Positions 27,701 through 36,085 of a DNA stretch of 64,000 nt are shown one piece after another; position 1 is the first letter of the stretch, and every line of letters starts with the position of its first letter. The notes under the pieces were generated by a model. It was not told where the DNA came from. It was given only the letters and a program-made list of their open reading frames with translations, and made no database searches. The DNA lies in assembly GCF_001294455.1 (NCBI RefSeq), contig NZ_LIKT01000001.1:186001-250000 (forward strand), in the 5' to 3' direction. Position numbers and translations under genes: made by a program. Source of the DNA: Phaeobacter sp. 11ANDIMAR09. Its GTDB lineage: Bacteria; Pseudomonadota; Alphaproteobacteria; Rhodobacterales; Rhodobacteraceae.

Positions 27701-28101
27701 TGTTGCTAGATGCTGCGGATCGCGCCGAACTTCTGGCCGAGGCCGAAGCGGTGTTGACCAATCCAGACCTGTCCCACGTCTTTTCTCCTGATGCCCTGGC
27801 CGAGGTTCCGGTCACGGCCTGGCTGGGTCATCGGCGAATCTACGGCATCATCGACCGGCTGGTCGTGACTCCGCGGCGGGTGCTGGCAGTGGATTTCAAA
27901 TCCAATGCCGAAGTGCCGCAAAGCCTGCAGAACTGCCCCAGGGGTCTGCTGCGCCAGATGGGCGCCTATGGTCATGCCCTGCGCCAGATCTACCCGGACC
28001 GTCAGATTGATTGCGCGCTGCTATGGACCCGGAACGCCAGCCTGATGATGTTACCGCACGATCTTGTGACAGATGCGTTCAAGGAGGTGTTGGAACCTTG
28101 A
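24733..28101 (+). CDS. addA: Double-strand break repair helicase-nuclease AddA
   Basis: A 1122-residue UvrD-type helicase fused to a C-terminal nuclease. Walker A AANAGSGKT is at about 29-37, CLTYTKAAASEMQNR is motif Ia, LVDEAQDTSPVQW is motif II, VVGDKKQSIYSFQGADP motif III, MSVHGSKGLEAPIV motif V and RLLYVALTRAEKWL motif VI. The C-terminal nuclease has GIIDRLVV and LAVDFKSNAEVP. The start overlaps addB by four bases. Both subunits being expressed from overlapping genes fits their obligate complex. Confidence 0.97.
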   Translation: MSTPSAKPRDDASEAQFRAARPDASTWLAANAGSGKTKVLTDRVARLLLKGVQPQHILCLTYTKAAASEMQNRLFQRLGEWAMLRDPELTAALSELGEVNTQAEDLAQARTLFARAIETPGGLKIQTIHSFCSSLLRRFPLEAGVSPQFSEMEDRAASLLRAEIVEDMAKGELAHLVGPLARHVGGSDFEDLTSALCQRRAEFETILDWSALLARFDLPDGFDQAELEAMVFLGGEAELLSRTRAMLETGGTTDQRAAAKLAGISTPTLTDLATLEGIFLTGAGAADPFTAKVGKFPTKKLREANIALMDQLEPLMLRVEDARAKRLALVAARKSQDLHQFAQVFLPEYEARKQQRGWLDFDDLILNARHLLNDPAVAAWVLYRLDGGIDHILVDEAQDTSPVQWNVIEKLAQEFTAGIGARSDVERTIFVVGDKKQSIYSFQGADPDAFDRMQVEFANRLSESGSGLQNAALEFSFRSSAAILRLVDLVFKDSPRAGFHSDALHRAFKSDLPGRVDLWPAVDKSDEDEESDWTDPVDRPGKRHHTVILAERIARQIKDMIDHKVTIPEDGPTRGTFQRRPVHAGDFLILVQRRSELFSEIIRACKNADLPIAGADRLKVGAELAVKDIASLLSFLGTPEDSLALAEVLKSPLFGWSEQMLFDLAHHRSSKHLWPALRERRDDFPETMAVLDDLRDQTDFLRPFDLIERILTRHQGRQKLLGRLGPEAEDGINALLSQALAYERSDIPSLTGFLVWMQTDDLEIKRQMGASGDMIRVMSVHGSKGLEAPIVILPDTAKRNAPSDAEIMVAEGTPLWKLPKDQMPDLLANAREAAQEKQQNERLRLLYVALTRAEKWLIVATAGQLSKEGDSWYQRVEAALQESGATACDLPGGEGLRLAHGDWEGLELVSREIQDKTLPSLPAVFTQPAPAYLAPEPALKPSDLGGAKALPGEQGLNEAQAMARGSRLHLLLEHLPARPHAQWGDLTDRLLLDAADRAELLAEAEAVLTNPDLSHVFSPDALAEVPVTAWLGHRRIYGIIDRLVVTPRRVLAVDFKSNAEVPQSLQNCPRGLLRQMGAYGHALRQIYPDRQIDCALLWTRNASLMMLPHDLVTDAFKEVLEP

Positions 28102-28126
28102 CGATCTGTTACGCTCTACCTAGGTT
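28098..28126 (+). promoter_or_regulatory. possible trxA promoter
   Basis: TTGACG at 28098-28103 and TAGGTT at 28121-28126, 17 bases apart, lie at the end of addA and 38 bases before the trxA ATG. The -35 is good and the -10 poor, so trxA may have its own promoter in addition to read-through. Confidence 0.35.
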
Positions 28127-28163
28127 CCCAGTCCAGTTGCCATAGATCTCAGGAGACATTCCC

Positions 28164-28484
28164 ATGTCCACCGTAGCCGTCACCGACGAAACATTTGACG
28201 CCGAAGTCAAGAACTCCTCTGTCCCCGTTGTGGTGGATTTCTGGGCCGAATGGTGTGGTCCCTGCAAACAGATCGGCCCCGCTCTGGAAGAGCTGGCGGC
28301 CGAATATGGCGACAAGGTAAAGGTTGTTAAGGTTGATGTTGACAGCAACCCGAACTCTGCCGCTGCCATGGGCGTGCGTGGCATTCCGGCGCTGTTCATC
28401 TTCAAAGACGGTCAGGTTGTTTCCAACCGCGCCGGCGCAGCCCCAAAGGCCGCGCTGCAGAGCTGGATCAACGAATCGATCTGA
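28164..28484 (+). CDS. trxA: Thioredoxin
   Basis: A 106-residue cytoplasmic thioredoxin, the general dithiol reductant. The active site WCGPC is at 30-34 in [14 protein letters not shown], and the cis-proline is in [18 protein letters not shown] lies upstream of the ATG. It follows addA by 62 bases and is closed by a strong terminator. The addA-trxA adjacency is frequent in alphaproteobacteria. Confidence 0.98.
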   Translation: MSTVAVTDETFDAEVKNSSVPVVVDFWAEWCGPCKQIGPALEELAAEYGDKVKVVKVDVDSNPNSAAAMGVRGIPALFIFKDGQVVSNRAGAAPKAALQSWINESI

Positions 28485-28511
28485 TAGATCAAAGCTCAGA
28501 ATTCTTTAAAG

Positions 28512-28537
28512 GCGCCCTCGATTGAGGGCGCTTTTTT
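28512..28537 (+). terminator. rho-independent terminator of trxA
   Basis: GCGCCCTC (28512-28519) pairs perfectly with GAGGGCGC (28524-28531) across GATT and is followed by six T residues. A textbook terminator 27 bases past the trxA stop. Confidence 0.92.
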
Positions 28538-28555
28538 ATTTCAAGGACTCCCTTT

Positions 28556-28774
28556 ATGACCCCAGTATTTCGCCAAAAAGCTATTGCCATCTGTAGTGAC
28601 AAGATTGACAAAAAAGGCGAGGGCGTCGGCCTATCCTTTTATGCCTTTTTCAAGAACCAAAATGAGGATCCTGAACTGCTTATGCAGGTTGCGACCTGGT
28701 GGATCCAGACCCATCGGCTGGACCATTTTGAGAAGGCTGTGAAAATCCGGGAGATGCTGCGGTCCGATCTGTAG
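28556..28774 (+). CDS. small conserved protein (DUF6500-like)
   Basis: A 72-residue soluble protein with the segment GVGLSFYAFFKNQNEDPELLMQVATWWIQTHRLDHFEKA, which I believe matches the DUF6500 family of short proteins; the family number is from memory. Function unknown. It begins just after the trxA terminator and is followed by a copy of the intergenic repeat, so it is probably a single-gene unit. The ATG at 28556 has AAGGA about ten bases upstream. Confidence 0.7.
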   Translation: MTPVFRQKAIAICSDKIDKKGEGVGLSFYAFFKNQNEDPELLMQVATWWIQTHRLDHFEKAVKIREMLRSDL

Positions 28775-28818
28775 CCCGATCGGAGAGAGGCCCATCTGAT
28801 GTTTCAATCGGGATCTAA

Positions 28819-28882
28819 GGGGGCGCTGCCCCCATCGGCCCTGGCGGGCCTCTTCCCCCGGGATATTTTAGGCCAAATGAAG
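28819..28882 (+). repeat. intergenic repeat, copy A
   Basis: Two hairpins (GGGGGC-GCT-GCCCCC, then GGCC...GGCC) followed by CCCCCGGGATATTTTAGGCCAAATGAA. The same order of parts recurs at 59321-59385 (inverted), 61864-61920 and, degenerate, 53295-53346. It lies between two genes read in the same direction. Confidence 0.8.
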
Positions 28883-28946
28883 AATGGGGGTTTTCTTTTG
28901 GCCCTGGGCGCGGAGAGTGGCGGAGCGGAGAAACAAGGGGGCTGGC

Positions 28947-29297
28947 ATGGCCAAGACACGGGTATTGGTGGAGTTTGGAATGGGCAGCTCGCTGCGGCGG
29001 CAGGATTATACCGAGGCCGCAATACGCGCAATCAAAGATGCGCTCTGGCATAATTCGGTCAATATGGCGGAGCTGTTTGATTTTCCAAAGGAAGCGATGA
29101 TCATCGATGCCGAGATTGGCGTGGCCCAGCCGGATCAGGTGGATGTGGCGGCGCTGAAGGCGATCTTTCCCTATGGGCAGCCCAGCGTCACGGTGCGTGA
29201 AGGCGGGCTGGATGTGGCAAAGCCCCAGGGTGGGGGCGTCACGGTGATGGCCAATGCCGCCGTCATTGTCTCCTTTGATATGGAGCAGGTGTCATGA
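28947..29297 (+). CDS. Lin0512-family protein, first of a tandem pair
   Basis: A 116-residue protein starting MAKTRVLVEFGMGSSLRRQDYTEAAIRAI, typical of the Lin0512 family: small α/β proteins with no assigned reaction. It has no signal or membrane segment. A GGGG lies before the ATG at 28947. It overlaps the next gene, a paralogue, by four bases. The pairing suggests a heteromeric complex, which is inference. Confidence 0.78.
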   Translation: MAKTRVLVEFGMGSSLRRQDYTEAAIRAIKDALWHNSVNMAELFDFPKEAMIIDAEIGVAQPDQVDVAALKAIFPYGQPSVTVREGGLDVAKPQGGGVTVMANAAVIVSFDMEQVS

Positions 29298-29659
29298 GCA
29301 AGAAACGGATCATTTTGGAAATGGGCACCGGCAATGATCTCTATGGTCAGGACTATACCAAGGCGGCGCGGCGGGCGGTGCAGGATGCTCTGCATCATTC
29401 CTCGATCACCCTGTTTTCCAAACTGGGGCTAGATCACACTGAAATGCAGGTGGATGTCACCATTGCGGTACAGGACCCCAATCAGGTGGATTGTGATTTG
29501 GTGGCCGAAGATCTGCCGCGCGGGCGGGCCAGGGTGCGGGCGGTCAAGGGGGGGTTGAACGTCACGGATCCGGACTCCGACGCTGTTCATGTGATCGCCA
29601 CCGCTGCGATTGAAGCCTGGGTGCCGGATCAGGCGGGTCGCTACAAGCTCAAGCGCTGA
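29294..29659 (+). CDS. Lin0512-family protein, second of a tandem pair
   Basis: A 121-residue paralogue of the preceding protein. Both share the pattern V/I-L-x-E/F-MG-x-G-x-x-L-x-x-QDYT-x-A-x-R-A-x-x-DAL near the N-terminus and a VREGGLDV/VKGGLNV segment near the C-terminus. The stop-start overlap ATGA implies coupled translation and near-equal amounts. A hairpin terminator follows. Function unknown. Confidence 0.78.
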   Translation: MSKKRIILEMGTGNDLYGQDYTKAARRAVQDALHHSSITLFSKLGLDHTEMQVDVTIAVQDPNQVDCDLVAEDLPRGRARVRAVKGGLNVTDPDSDAVHVIATAAIEAWVPDQAGRYKLKR

Positions 29660-29669
29660 AAAAGACAAA

Positions 29670-29700
29670 GCCGCCCCGGATTGGAGCGGCTTATCTGCTT
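29670..29700 (+). terminator. terminator after the Lin0512 pair
   Basis: GCCGCCCC and GGAGCGGC pair with one mismatch across GGATT, followed by a T-rich stretch. It also sits at the 3' side of the convergent DUF1127 gene and may serve both. Confidence 0.65.
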
Positions 29701-29729
29701 TGGTGCATGCTGCACCTGGTCTACAAAAC

Positions 29730-29921
29730 TTACAGTTTGTCGATATCTGCCCGCGCGAGGCCGATGTCTTCCAGCTGTGCCGCAGTGAGCTGAGACAGCG
29801 CCTTGCGGGTCTGGCGGGATTCATTCCATTCAACCATGTTGGTTTTGAAGTTCATGAGTCCGTCTACCAAACGAAGAACGGAGACTGCGCCCAGCGGCGC
29901 ATGGAGGTTTGCGGTCGTCAT
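29730..29921 (-). CDS. DUF1127 small protein
   Basis: A 63-residue protein whose C-terminal half (TRKALSQLTAAQLEDIGLARADID) matches the DUF1127/YjiS motif. Such arginine-rich mini-proteins bind RNA or tune phosphate and carbon metabolism in Agrobacterium and Rhodobacter; the role here is unknown. It is divergent from hslV across 246 bases and convergent with the Lin0512 pair. Confidence 0.82.
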   Translation of the reverse strand: MTTANLHAPLGAVSVLRLVDGLMNFKTNMVEWNESRQTRKALSQLTAAQLEDIGLARADIDKL

Positions 29922-30112
29922 TGCACTAGTCCTTTAAATTCGTGTGTATTCACGTTGTCTGCTTGTAGGCTTCATGTAGGAGAGCTTGCTGAGTCCTACA
30001 ATTGCCCATTAAACAGCCCCGTTTTGCGCTCTGTGCATAGCGCCTAAGCAGTTGGTTAACGCCCTGCCCGAGTTTGAACGCGGTGGCCAGGGTCTGCAGC
30101 ATCCGGCTGAGC

Positions 30113-30141
30113 CTTGTACCGGATCGGAGATAGATCCATAT
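30113..30141 (+). promoter_or_regulatory. candidate RpoH (heat-shock) promoter of hslV
   Basis: CTTGTA at 30113-30118 and CCATAT at 30136-30141, separated by 17 bases, resemble the alphaproteobacterial sigma-32 consensus (CTTG and CYTAT). They lie 26 bases before the hslV ATG, which has CTGGAGG as its ribosome site. This fits known heat-shock control of hslVU. Confidence 0.55.
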
Positions 30142-30167
30142 AGAAGGCAACAAAACTGGAGGCATAA

Positions 30168-30758
30168 ATGGCAAATGATCAATTCCCAGGCTGGCACGGA
30201 ACCACCATCATTGGTGTCAAAAAGGGTGGTGAAGTGGTCATTGCCGGCGATGGGCAGGTCTCTCTCGGGCAAACGGTGATCAAGGGCACAGCCCGTAAGG
30301 TGCGCCGCCTGTCTCCGGGAGGGTTTGACGTGGTTGTCGGCTTTGCCGGCTCCACCGCCGATGCTTTTACCCTGTTGGAACGCCTGGAAGCCAAGCTGGA
30401 AGCCACCCCAGGTCAATTGGCGCGGGCCAGCGTTGAACTGGCCAAGGATTGGCGAACCGATAAATACCTGCAAAAACTTGAAGCCATGCTGATCGTCACT
30501 GACGGGACCGAGCTCTTGGTGATCACCGGAGCCGGGGATGTGTTGGAGCCCGAACATAATGTGGCGGCGATTGGATCTGGCGGTAATTTTGCGCTGGCGG
30601 CAGCGCGGGGCATGATAGACAGCGACCGCAATGCCGAGGCTGTGGCCCGCGATGCCATGGCGATTGCTGCTGATATCTGTGTCTATACCAATGGCCGTTT
30701 GACCGTCGAAAGCATTGCTGCCGACAGTCGCGCCGCAAACCCCACCTCGGAGAGCTGA
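30168..30758 (+). CDS. hslV: ATP-dependent protease peptidase subunit HslV
   Basis: A 196-residue proteasome-type peptidase that forms the core of the HslUV protease. The propeptide [11 protein letters not shown] is removed to expose Thr12 as N-terminal nucleophile ([10 protein letters not shown]). [15 protein letters not shown] and [14 protein letters not shown] are family hallmarks. The propeptide is longer than that of Escherichia coli (one residue) but usual in alphaproteobacteria. hslU follows, though a membrane-protein gene lies between them. Confidence 0.97.
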   Translation: MANDQFPGWHGTTIIGVKKGGEVVIAGDGQVSLGQTVIKGTARKVRRLSPGGFDVVVGFAGSTADAFTLLERLEAKLEATPGQLARASVELAKDWRTDKYLQKLEAMLIVTDGTELLVITGAGDVLEPEHNVAAIGSGGNFALAAARGMIDSDRNAEAVARDAMAIAADICVYTNGRLTVESIAADSRAANPTSES

Positions 30759-30759
30759 T

Positions 30760-31830
30760 GTGAGCCAGATCGACCAGGATGACATTCGCGCCGCCGTCGG
30801 CTCTGGCCTGATCAGCGAGGCCCAGGCGGCCTCCTTGCTGGCAATATCTCATAGCCGGCGCGGAGCGCGTGAAGACTTGGCGCCTGGAGATGAACCCTTT
30901 GAGCTGTTCAAAGGGTTCAATGAGATTTTCATCGTCATCGGCATGCTCATTCTGGCCTCAGGCTGGGCTGCCGTCACCGCGGCCTATATCGCAGGCTCTC
31001 TGGGTGGATATATAGACAAGACCATCTATTCTGCGGCCCTGGGGGCTGTGCTGCTCTGGGTCTTTGCCGAATATTTCATTCGCCGTCGCCGGATGATCGC
31101 CCCAGCCATCGCGCTGTCACTGCTTTGGGCTGCCAATGCCGGGACCGGCATGACCGCCTTTTTCTCGGAACCCTTCATGGTGGCACAGAATGATCTGTCC
31201 AGCCTGCCGCTGCCTATGGCGCTGACCACGGCTGCAGTAGCGCTGTTCTGGCTGCGCTTTCGGGTTCCCTTTGCCATGGCTCTGATTGCGCTTGGGGTTT
31301 TTGCCCTTACCCTGATGATGGCCGCGGAACAGGCCGGCCGCCCAGAGGGGATCAGCGATTTCTTCCTGTTTTCTGCCTCTGGCCCCTTTGCCTGGGTGAC
31401 CCTGGTGGTGGGAATCGCCGTCTTTGCTGTTGCGATGATGTTTGACCTCAGCGATCCGCACCGCGTCACCCGGCGCGCGGCGCAGGGGTTCTGGCTGCAT
31501 GTTGTGGCCGCGCCTGCCCTGGTCAATACCATTGCGCTGAGCCTGCTGGACCAGGGCACTTCTGGCGCGCAGCTGACGCTGGTTGCTGTGCTGTTTGCCT
31601 TTGCCCTGGTGGCCATCGTGATTGACCGGCGCTCCTTTCTGATTGCCGCCATCGGGTATAGCGTGACCCTGGCAGGCACTGTGTTTGACGGTGATGGTGC
31701 TGCCATGACCATTCTTTTGCTGGGTTTCTTCCTGGTGATCCTTGGCGCCTTCTGGGCGCGGATCCGGGCCGCCCTGCTTTCTCCTTTGGGTGCTGTGCTG
31801 CCGCTGCACCGCCTTCCTCCTTCTCACTGA
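30760..31830 (+). CDS. multispanning membrane protein between hslV and hslU
   Basis: A 356-residue protein I can only describe as DUF2157-like. A soluble N-terminal stretch of about 50 residues ([21 protein letters not shown]) is followed by about ten hydrophobic helices. The start is the GTG at 30760, one base past the hslV stop, with GGAGAG seven bases upstream. hslU follows 13 bases after the stop, so it is embedded in the heat-shock operon. Function unknown; a membrane-stress role is a guess from context. Confidence 0.7.
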   Translation: MSQIDQDDIRAAVGSGLISEAQAASLLAISHSRRGAREDLAPGDEPFELFKGFNEIFIVIGMLILASGWAAVTAAYIAGSLGGYIDKTIYSAALGAVLLWVFAEYFIRRRRMIAPAIALSLLWAANAGTGMTAFFSEPFMVAQNDLSSLPLPMALTTAAVALFWLRFRVPFAMALIALGVFALTLMMAAEQAGRPEGISDFFLFSASGPFAWVTLVVGIAVFAVAMMFDLSDPHRVTRRAAQGFWLHVVAAPALVNTIALSLLDQGTSGAQLTLVAVLFAFALVAIVIDRRSFLIAAIGYSVTLAGTVFDGDGAAMTILLLGFFLVILGAFWARIRAALLSPLGAVLPLHRLPPSH

Positions 31831-31843
31831 AACGAGACATCCC

Positions 31844-33157
31844 ATGACTGACCTGACACCCCGCGAAATCGTTTCTGAACTGGACCGCTTCATCATTGGC
31901 CAGAACGACGCAAAACGCGCCGTAGCTGTGGCCCTGCGCAACCGCTGGCGCCGCAAGCAGCTGCCGGATGATCTGCGCGATGAGGTATACCCCAAGAACA
32001 TCCTGATGATCGGACCTACCGGCGTGGGCAAAACCGAAATCTCGCGCAGGCTGGCCAAACTGGCGCGCGCGCCGTTCATCAAGGTAGAAGCCACCAAATT
32101 CACCGAAGTGGGCTATGTTGGCCGGGACGTAGAGCAGATCATCCGCGATCTGGTGGATAGCGCCATTGTTCAGACCCGCGAATTCATGCGCGAAGACGTC
32201 ACCGCCAAGGCACAAAAGGCCGCCGAGGACCGGGTGATTGACGCGCTGGCAGGCGAGAGCGCCCGGGAAAGCACCCGAGACGTTTTCCGCAAAAAGCTGA
32301 AATCTGGGCAGCTTGACGATGCGCAGATCGAATTGGATGTCGCCGATACCGCAAACCCGATGGGCAATATGTTTGATATTCCTGGCCAGCCCGGCGGCGG
32401 CAACATGGGGGTGCTGAACATCGGCGATCTCTTGGGCAAGGCCATGGGCGGGCGCACGGTACGCAAAAAGATGACCGTGGCCGAAAGCTATGAAGTGCTG
32501 ATCAGTGACGAGGCCGACAAGCTGCTGGATGATGAGGTTGTCACCCGTGCTGCCATTGAATCGGTTGAGCAAAGCGGCATCGTCTTTCTGGATGAGATCG
32601 ACAAGGTCTGCGCCCGTTCGGATGCGCGTGGTGGCGATGTCAGCCGCGAAGGGGTGCAGCGGGATCTGTTGCCCCTGATTGAAGGCACCACCGTCAGCAC
32701 CAAACACGGGCCCATCAAAACAGACCATATCCTGTTCATCGCCTCCGGCGCCTTTCATGTCGCCAAACCGTCGGATCTGTTGCCCGAATTACAGGGCCGC
32801 CTGCCGATCCGGGTCAACCTGCGCTCGCTGAGCGAGGCGGATTTTGTCCGCATCCTGACAGAAACCGACAATGCGCTGACACTGCAGTATACCGCGCTGA
32901 TGAAAACCGAAGAGGTCGAAGTGACCTTTACCGAGGATGGTATCGCCGCGCTTGCCAAGATCGCTGCCGAAGTCAATCACACGGTTGAAAACATCGGCGC
33001 CCGGCGCCTTTACACAGTGATTGAACGGGTGTTCGAAGAGCTTTCCTTTAACGCCCCCGACAAGGGCGGAGAGAAGGTCACCATCAACGCCAGCTTTGTC
33101 GGCAAACATCTGGGTGAATTGGCCAGCAAAAGCGATCTTAGCCGCTATGTACTGTAA
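31844..33157 (+). CDS. hslU: ATP-dependent protease ATPase subunit HslU
   Basis: A 437-residue AAA+ unfoldase that feeds proteins to HslV. It starts [20 protein letters not shown], has Walker [11 protein letters not shown], Walker [11 protein letters not shown], and the sensor/C-terminal region [18 protein letters not shown] ending in the family's RYVL, which docks into HslV. The inserted I-domain (about 110-240) is present. Longer in-frame starts within the upstream gene were rejected for lack of homology. Confidence 0.98.
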   Translation: MTDLTPREIVSELDRFIIGQNDAKRAVAVALRNRWRRKQLPDDLRDEVYPKNILMIGPTGVGKTEISRRLAKLARAPFIKVEATKFTEVGYVGRDVEQIIRDLVDSAIVQTREFMREDVTAKAQKAAEDRVIDALAGESARESTRDVFRKKLKSGQLDDAQIELDVADTANPMGNMFDIPGQPGGGNMGVLNIGDLLGKAMGGRTVRKKMTVAESYEVLISDEADKLLDDEVVTRAAIESVEQSGIVFLDEIDKVCARSDARGGDVSREGVQRDLLPLIEGTTVSTKHGPIKTDHILFIASGAFHVAKPSDLLPELQGRLPIRVNLRSLSEADFVRILTETDNALTLQYTALMKTEEVEVTFTEDGIAALAKIAAEVNHTVENIGARRLYTVIERVFEELSFNAPDKGGEKVTINASFVGKHLGELASKSDLSRYVL

Positions 33158-33267
33158 AACACTGCGACGCGCAAATGCGGCGCGTTGCAGACCGGTTTGC
33201 ATCTGGCTGTGGGCTTGTTAGCCTGCAGCCGGATCATCCGGATTTAGGTCTTCTACAAAGGTTGTTT

Positions 33268-34392
33268 ATGTTTGTCCTCCGTTTGGCTGCCGGGATCAGC
33301 CTCCTTTTGGCCCTCGGCTGCACGGATCGAAGCCTGTCTCCGGTCACCCCCGAAGCCCTGAATGTGGGCACGCCAAAAACCATCTTTGTCGCCACAAACA
33401 GGGCCGAACTGCCCGATGGGTCTTTTGGGCCGGCCCGCAGCGAAGACTACAGCCTGCTGGAGCTAACGGTTTCCATTCCGCCAACCCATACCCCTGGCAA
33501 GCTGGAATTCGGCTACGCAAACCCTGATCCCCAAACTGAATTCACCCTGGCTGCACGCAATCAATTTCAGGATATTGCGGATTTTGATCGCCGTATTAAA
33601 TCCGAGCTGAGCCAATATGCGCCAAATGAGCGGGACGTGCTGGTCTTTGTACATGGCTACAACAGCACCCAGGCCGAAACCGCCTTTCGGGCTGCCCAGC
33701 TGACCCATGATCTGGATACTCCGGGGGCCACGATTGTCTATTCCTGGCCAAGCCTCGGCAGCCCTCTGGGCTATGCCTACGACGGTGACAGCGTCTTGTT
33801 TGCCCGTGATGGATTAGAGCGACTTTTGCGGCATCTAGAAAAGGCCGGTGCCCGGAGAATTGTTCTGGCAGCGCATTCCATGGGATCCGTGCTGGCCATG
33901 GAGGCTCTGCGCCAGATGGAGATCAGATCCCCAAATTGGTCAGACCAGAACCTTGCCGGCGTCATCCTTTTGTCCCCCGATCTGGATCTGGATGTTTTTC
34001 GCAGCCAGATCAGACAGTTCAAAAAGGTGCCGGAACCCTTTGTGGTATTTGTGTCGAGCAAGGACCCGATCCTGGGCATCTCCCGGCGCATCCGGGGAAC
34101 CCACAGCCGCGAACGTCTCGGCAGTCTCAGCTCCATTGATGCGGTCTCTGACCTGCCGATTGAAATTATCGACACCAGCGCCTTTGCCAAAAACGCCGAA
34201 TCCGGTCATTTCATAACCGCAACATCGCCAACGTTTCTTGCCCTGTTGAATGAGGCGCAGGCAACCGAGGATGCTTTTGATGCCCGCCCCCAAGCGGTAG
34301 CAGAATTTACCCAGATCCTGCCAGACGCGGCGGTTGATCATGACATGGTAGGCGAGGCCCTGTTAGTGACCTTTACCGGCGGCGAGCGCTGA
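33268..34392 (+). CDS. DUF900-type alpha/beta-hydrolase lipoprotein
   Basis: A 374-residue protein with a lipoprotein signal (MFVLRLAAGISLLLALGC, lipidated Cys18). The DUF900-type hydrolase domain has the oxyanion segment VLVFVHGYNS, the nucleophile in LAAHSMGSVLAME, an acid near LSPDLDLDVF and a likely catalytic His in AESGHFITA. It should be membrane-anchored outside the cytoplasm; substrate unknown. AAAGG precedes the ATG at 33268, and an in-frame start at 33175 would destroy the signal. It follows hslU by 110 bases and may have its own promoter. Confidence 0.8.
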   Translation: MFVLRLAAGISLLLALGCTDRSLSPVTPEALNVGTPKTIFVATNRAELPDGSFGPARSEDYSLLELTVSIPPTHTPGKLEFGYANPDPQTEFTLAARNQFQDIADFDRRIKSELSQYAPNERDVLVFVHGYNSTQAETAFRAAQLTHDLDTPGATIVYSWPSLGSPLGYAYDGDSVLFARDGLERLLRHLEKAGARRIVLAAHSMGSVLAMEALRQMEIRSPNWSDQNLAGVILLSPDLDLDVFRSQIRQFKKVPEPFVVFVSSKDPILGISRRIRGTHSRERLGSLSSIDAVSDLPIEIIDTSAFAKNAESGHFITATSPTFLALLNEAQATEDAFDARPQAVAEFTQILPDAAVDHDMVGEALLVTFTGGER

Positions 34393-34409
34393 ACGGCTGC
34401 TTTGACCTG

Positions 34410-35009
34410 TTAGCGGGTACGACGCAAATAGACGTAATAGGCCCCTTCGCCACCATGGGTCACATGAGATTGGCTGACCTGCAGCACCGCCTGTGCTAAA
34501 GGCGGCAGCGCCAGCCATTGTGGCACGTGATGGCGCAGAATTCCGCGCGGCACTGGGATGGGCCCAGGTTCATCCCGGTCCTTGCCCTTGCCTGTCACCA
34601 CCAGAACCAAACGCTTGCCCGAGGCCTGCGCCGATAGAATGAACCGGGTCAGCGCTGGATGAGCGCTGTCCACCCGCATACCATGCAGGTCCAGTTTGCC
34701 TTCGGGTTTCAGCTTGCCACGCTTCATCCGGCGAAAGGCCTTTTCGTCCATCTGCAATGGGCTTGCTGCCAGGGCCTTTCCCGGTGTGGGTTTCAATGCA
34801 TGGCGTTGTGGCTTTGGCTTGGCCTTGCTGCCCAGTTCAAAGACCTCCAGCAGGTTTTCCGAGCGAACCTGCGGCTGCTTTGCTGGTTTGGGCTTAGGCA
34901 GGGGCAGGGCGGGCGGCGTGGAATGGCTGCCGGGATGCAGGCGCTCGGCGTGTTCCACCACCTGATGCCAAAGCTCCACCTCTTCAGAAGTCAGTTTGCG
35001 CCTGCTCAT
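34410..35009 (-). CDS. Smr-domain protein
   Basis: A 199-residue protein with a basic, proline-rich N-terminal half and a C-terminal Smr domain: KLDLHGMRVDSAHPALTRFI, then LVLVVTGKG and a closing GGEGAYYVYLRR. Stand-alone Smr proteins are nicking nucleases or RNA-binding factors; in MutS2 the domain cuts DNA or RNA. The ATG overlaps the mltA stop by one base (TGATG), making it the last gene of the timA-mltA-smr operon. Confidence 0.9.
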   Translation of the reverse strand: MSRRKLTSEEVELWHQVVEHAERLHPGSHSTPPALPLPKPKPAKQPQVRSENLLEVFELGSKAKPKPQRHALKPTPGKALAASPLQMDEKAFRRMKRGKLKPEGKLDLHGMRVDSAHPALTRFILSAQASGKRLVLVVTGKGKDRDEPGPIPVPRGILRHHVPQWLALPPLAQAVLQVSQSHVTHGGEGAYYVYLRRTR

Positions 35010-36085
35010 CAGTACTCATCCGGAACCAGCGCAAAGGCGCGTTGAATTGGCAGCAGAACCACCATCCGGCCCGGATCGCGCAGCCGGCCTGCTGCCTGAC
35101 CTGCGCTATCGCCGGTACCATAAAAAACATCAGCGCGCTGCGCGCCTTTGATCGCGGATCCCGTGTCCTGTGCAATCATCAGCCGGCGCATCTGCGTTTC
35201 GCCGTCCTTTTCCATCCAAACAGGGGCGCCCAGGGGCGTAAATTTGGGGTCCACCGCCAATGTGCGCAGGGTTGTCACCGAGCGATTCATGGCGCCAACC
35301 GGGCCTTTTGAGGGGCGGATTTTGCGGATTTCACGAAAGAACACATAGGAGGGGTTGTGCAGCAACAGCTCGCGCCCGGCAACCGGATTGCGCCGCACCC
35401 AGGCCTTGATCACCTGAGCACTGACCTGATGCGCCTTGTAGATGCCACGGCGCACCATTTCCGTACCCACCGAACGATAGGGATGCCCATTGGCGCCGCC
35501 ATATCCAACCCGGAGCATACCACCACCATTCAGACGAATACGGCCCGATCCCTGAATTTGCAGAAAAAACAGCTCGACCGGGTCATCCACCCAGGCAATT
35601 TCCAAGCCACGCCCCTGCATCACCGGCCCCGTCAGGATATCGCGACGGGGCAGCCAGGGATTGGCCTGCTTGGCCTCGGGGGGCATCCGATAGACCGGAT
35701 AGCGAAACCGGGATGTACGATAGCGGGAGCCATCCAGCTCGGGCTCGAAATACCCTGTAAACAGCGCCGGGGTGCCGTCTTCGACCAAAACGGGACGAAA
35801 GAAAAGCTCAAAAAAGCTGCGCGCACCGGCCCTTGCTTCATCCTCTGGCAACGCCTGAGATTGTGACTGTGCCAGCGCGCATAGGTTCTGCCAGTCCTGA
35901 TCCTTAAGATCGGGGCATGTTTCCAAAAATACCTTGAGCGCTGCTGCATGATTGTCCTTCTCCCAGCCGTTCAGCTGAGAGAAGTCCAACATCTTATAGG
36001 TGGTTTCAGCACCTGCTCCCGTAGCCGTCATCGCGGCCCCCATAAGAGCCGCTGCCCGGAAAAGCCTCCCGAGCATTGCACTCAC
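35009..36085 (-). CDS. mltA: Membrane-bound lytic murein transglycosylase A
   Basis: A 358-residue MltA-family enzyme that cleaves peptidoglycan between MurNAc and GlcNAc with formation of the 1,6-anhydro end. A signal peptide covers about 1-26 (ending ATGAGAE, with no lipobox, so it may be soluble). The MltA barrel follows, including FTGYFEPELDGSR, then the 3D domain with LMIAQDTGSAIKGAQRADVF, where the catalytic Asp lies. It overlaps timA by four bases. AmgK and MurU in this window act further down peptidoglycan recycling. Confidence 0.95.
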   Translation of the reverse strand: MSAMLGRLFRAAALMGAAMTATGAGAETTYKMLDFSQLNGWEKDNHAAALKVFLETCPDLKDQDWQNLCALAQSQSQALPEDEARAGARSFFELFFRPVLVEDGTPALFTGYFEPELDGSRYRTSRFRYPVYRMPPEAKQANPWLPRRDILTGPVMQGRGLEIAWVDDPVELFFLQIQGSGRIRLNGGGMLRVGYGGANGHPYRSVGTEMVRRGIYKAHQVSAQVIKAWVRRNPVAGRELLLHNPSYVFFREIRKIRPSKGPVGAMNRSVTTLRTLAVDPKFTPLGAPVWMEKDGETQMRRLMIAQDTGSAIKGAQRADVFYGTGDSAGQAAGRLRDPGRMVVLLPIQRAFALVPDEY

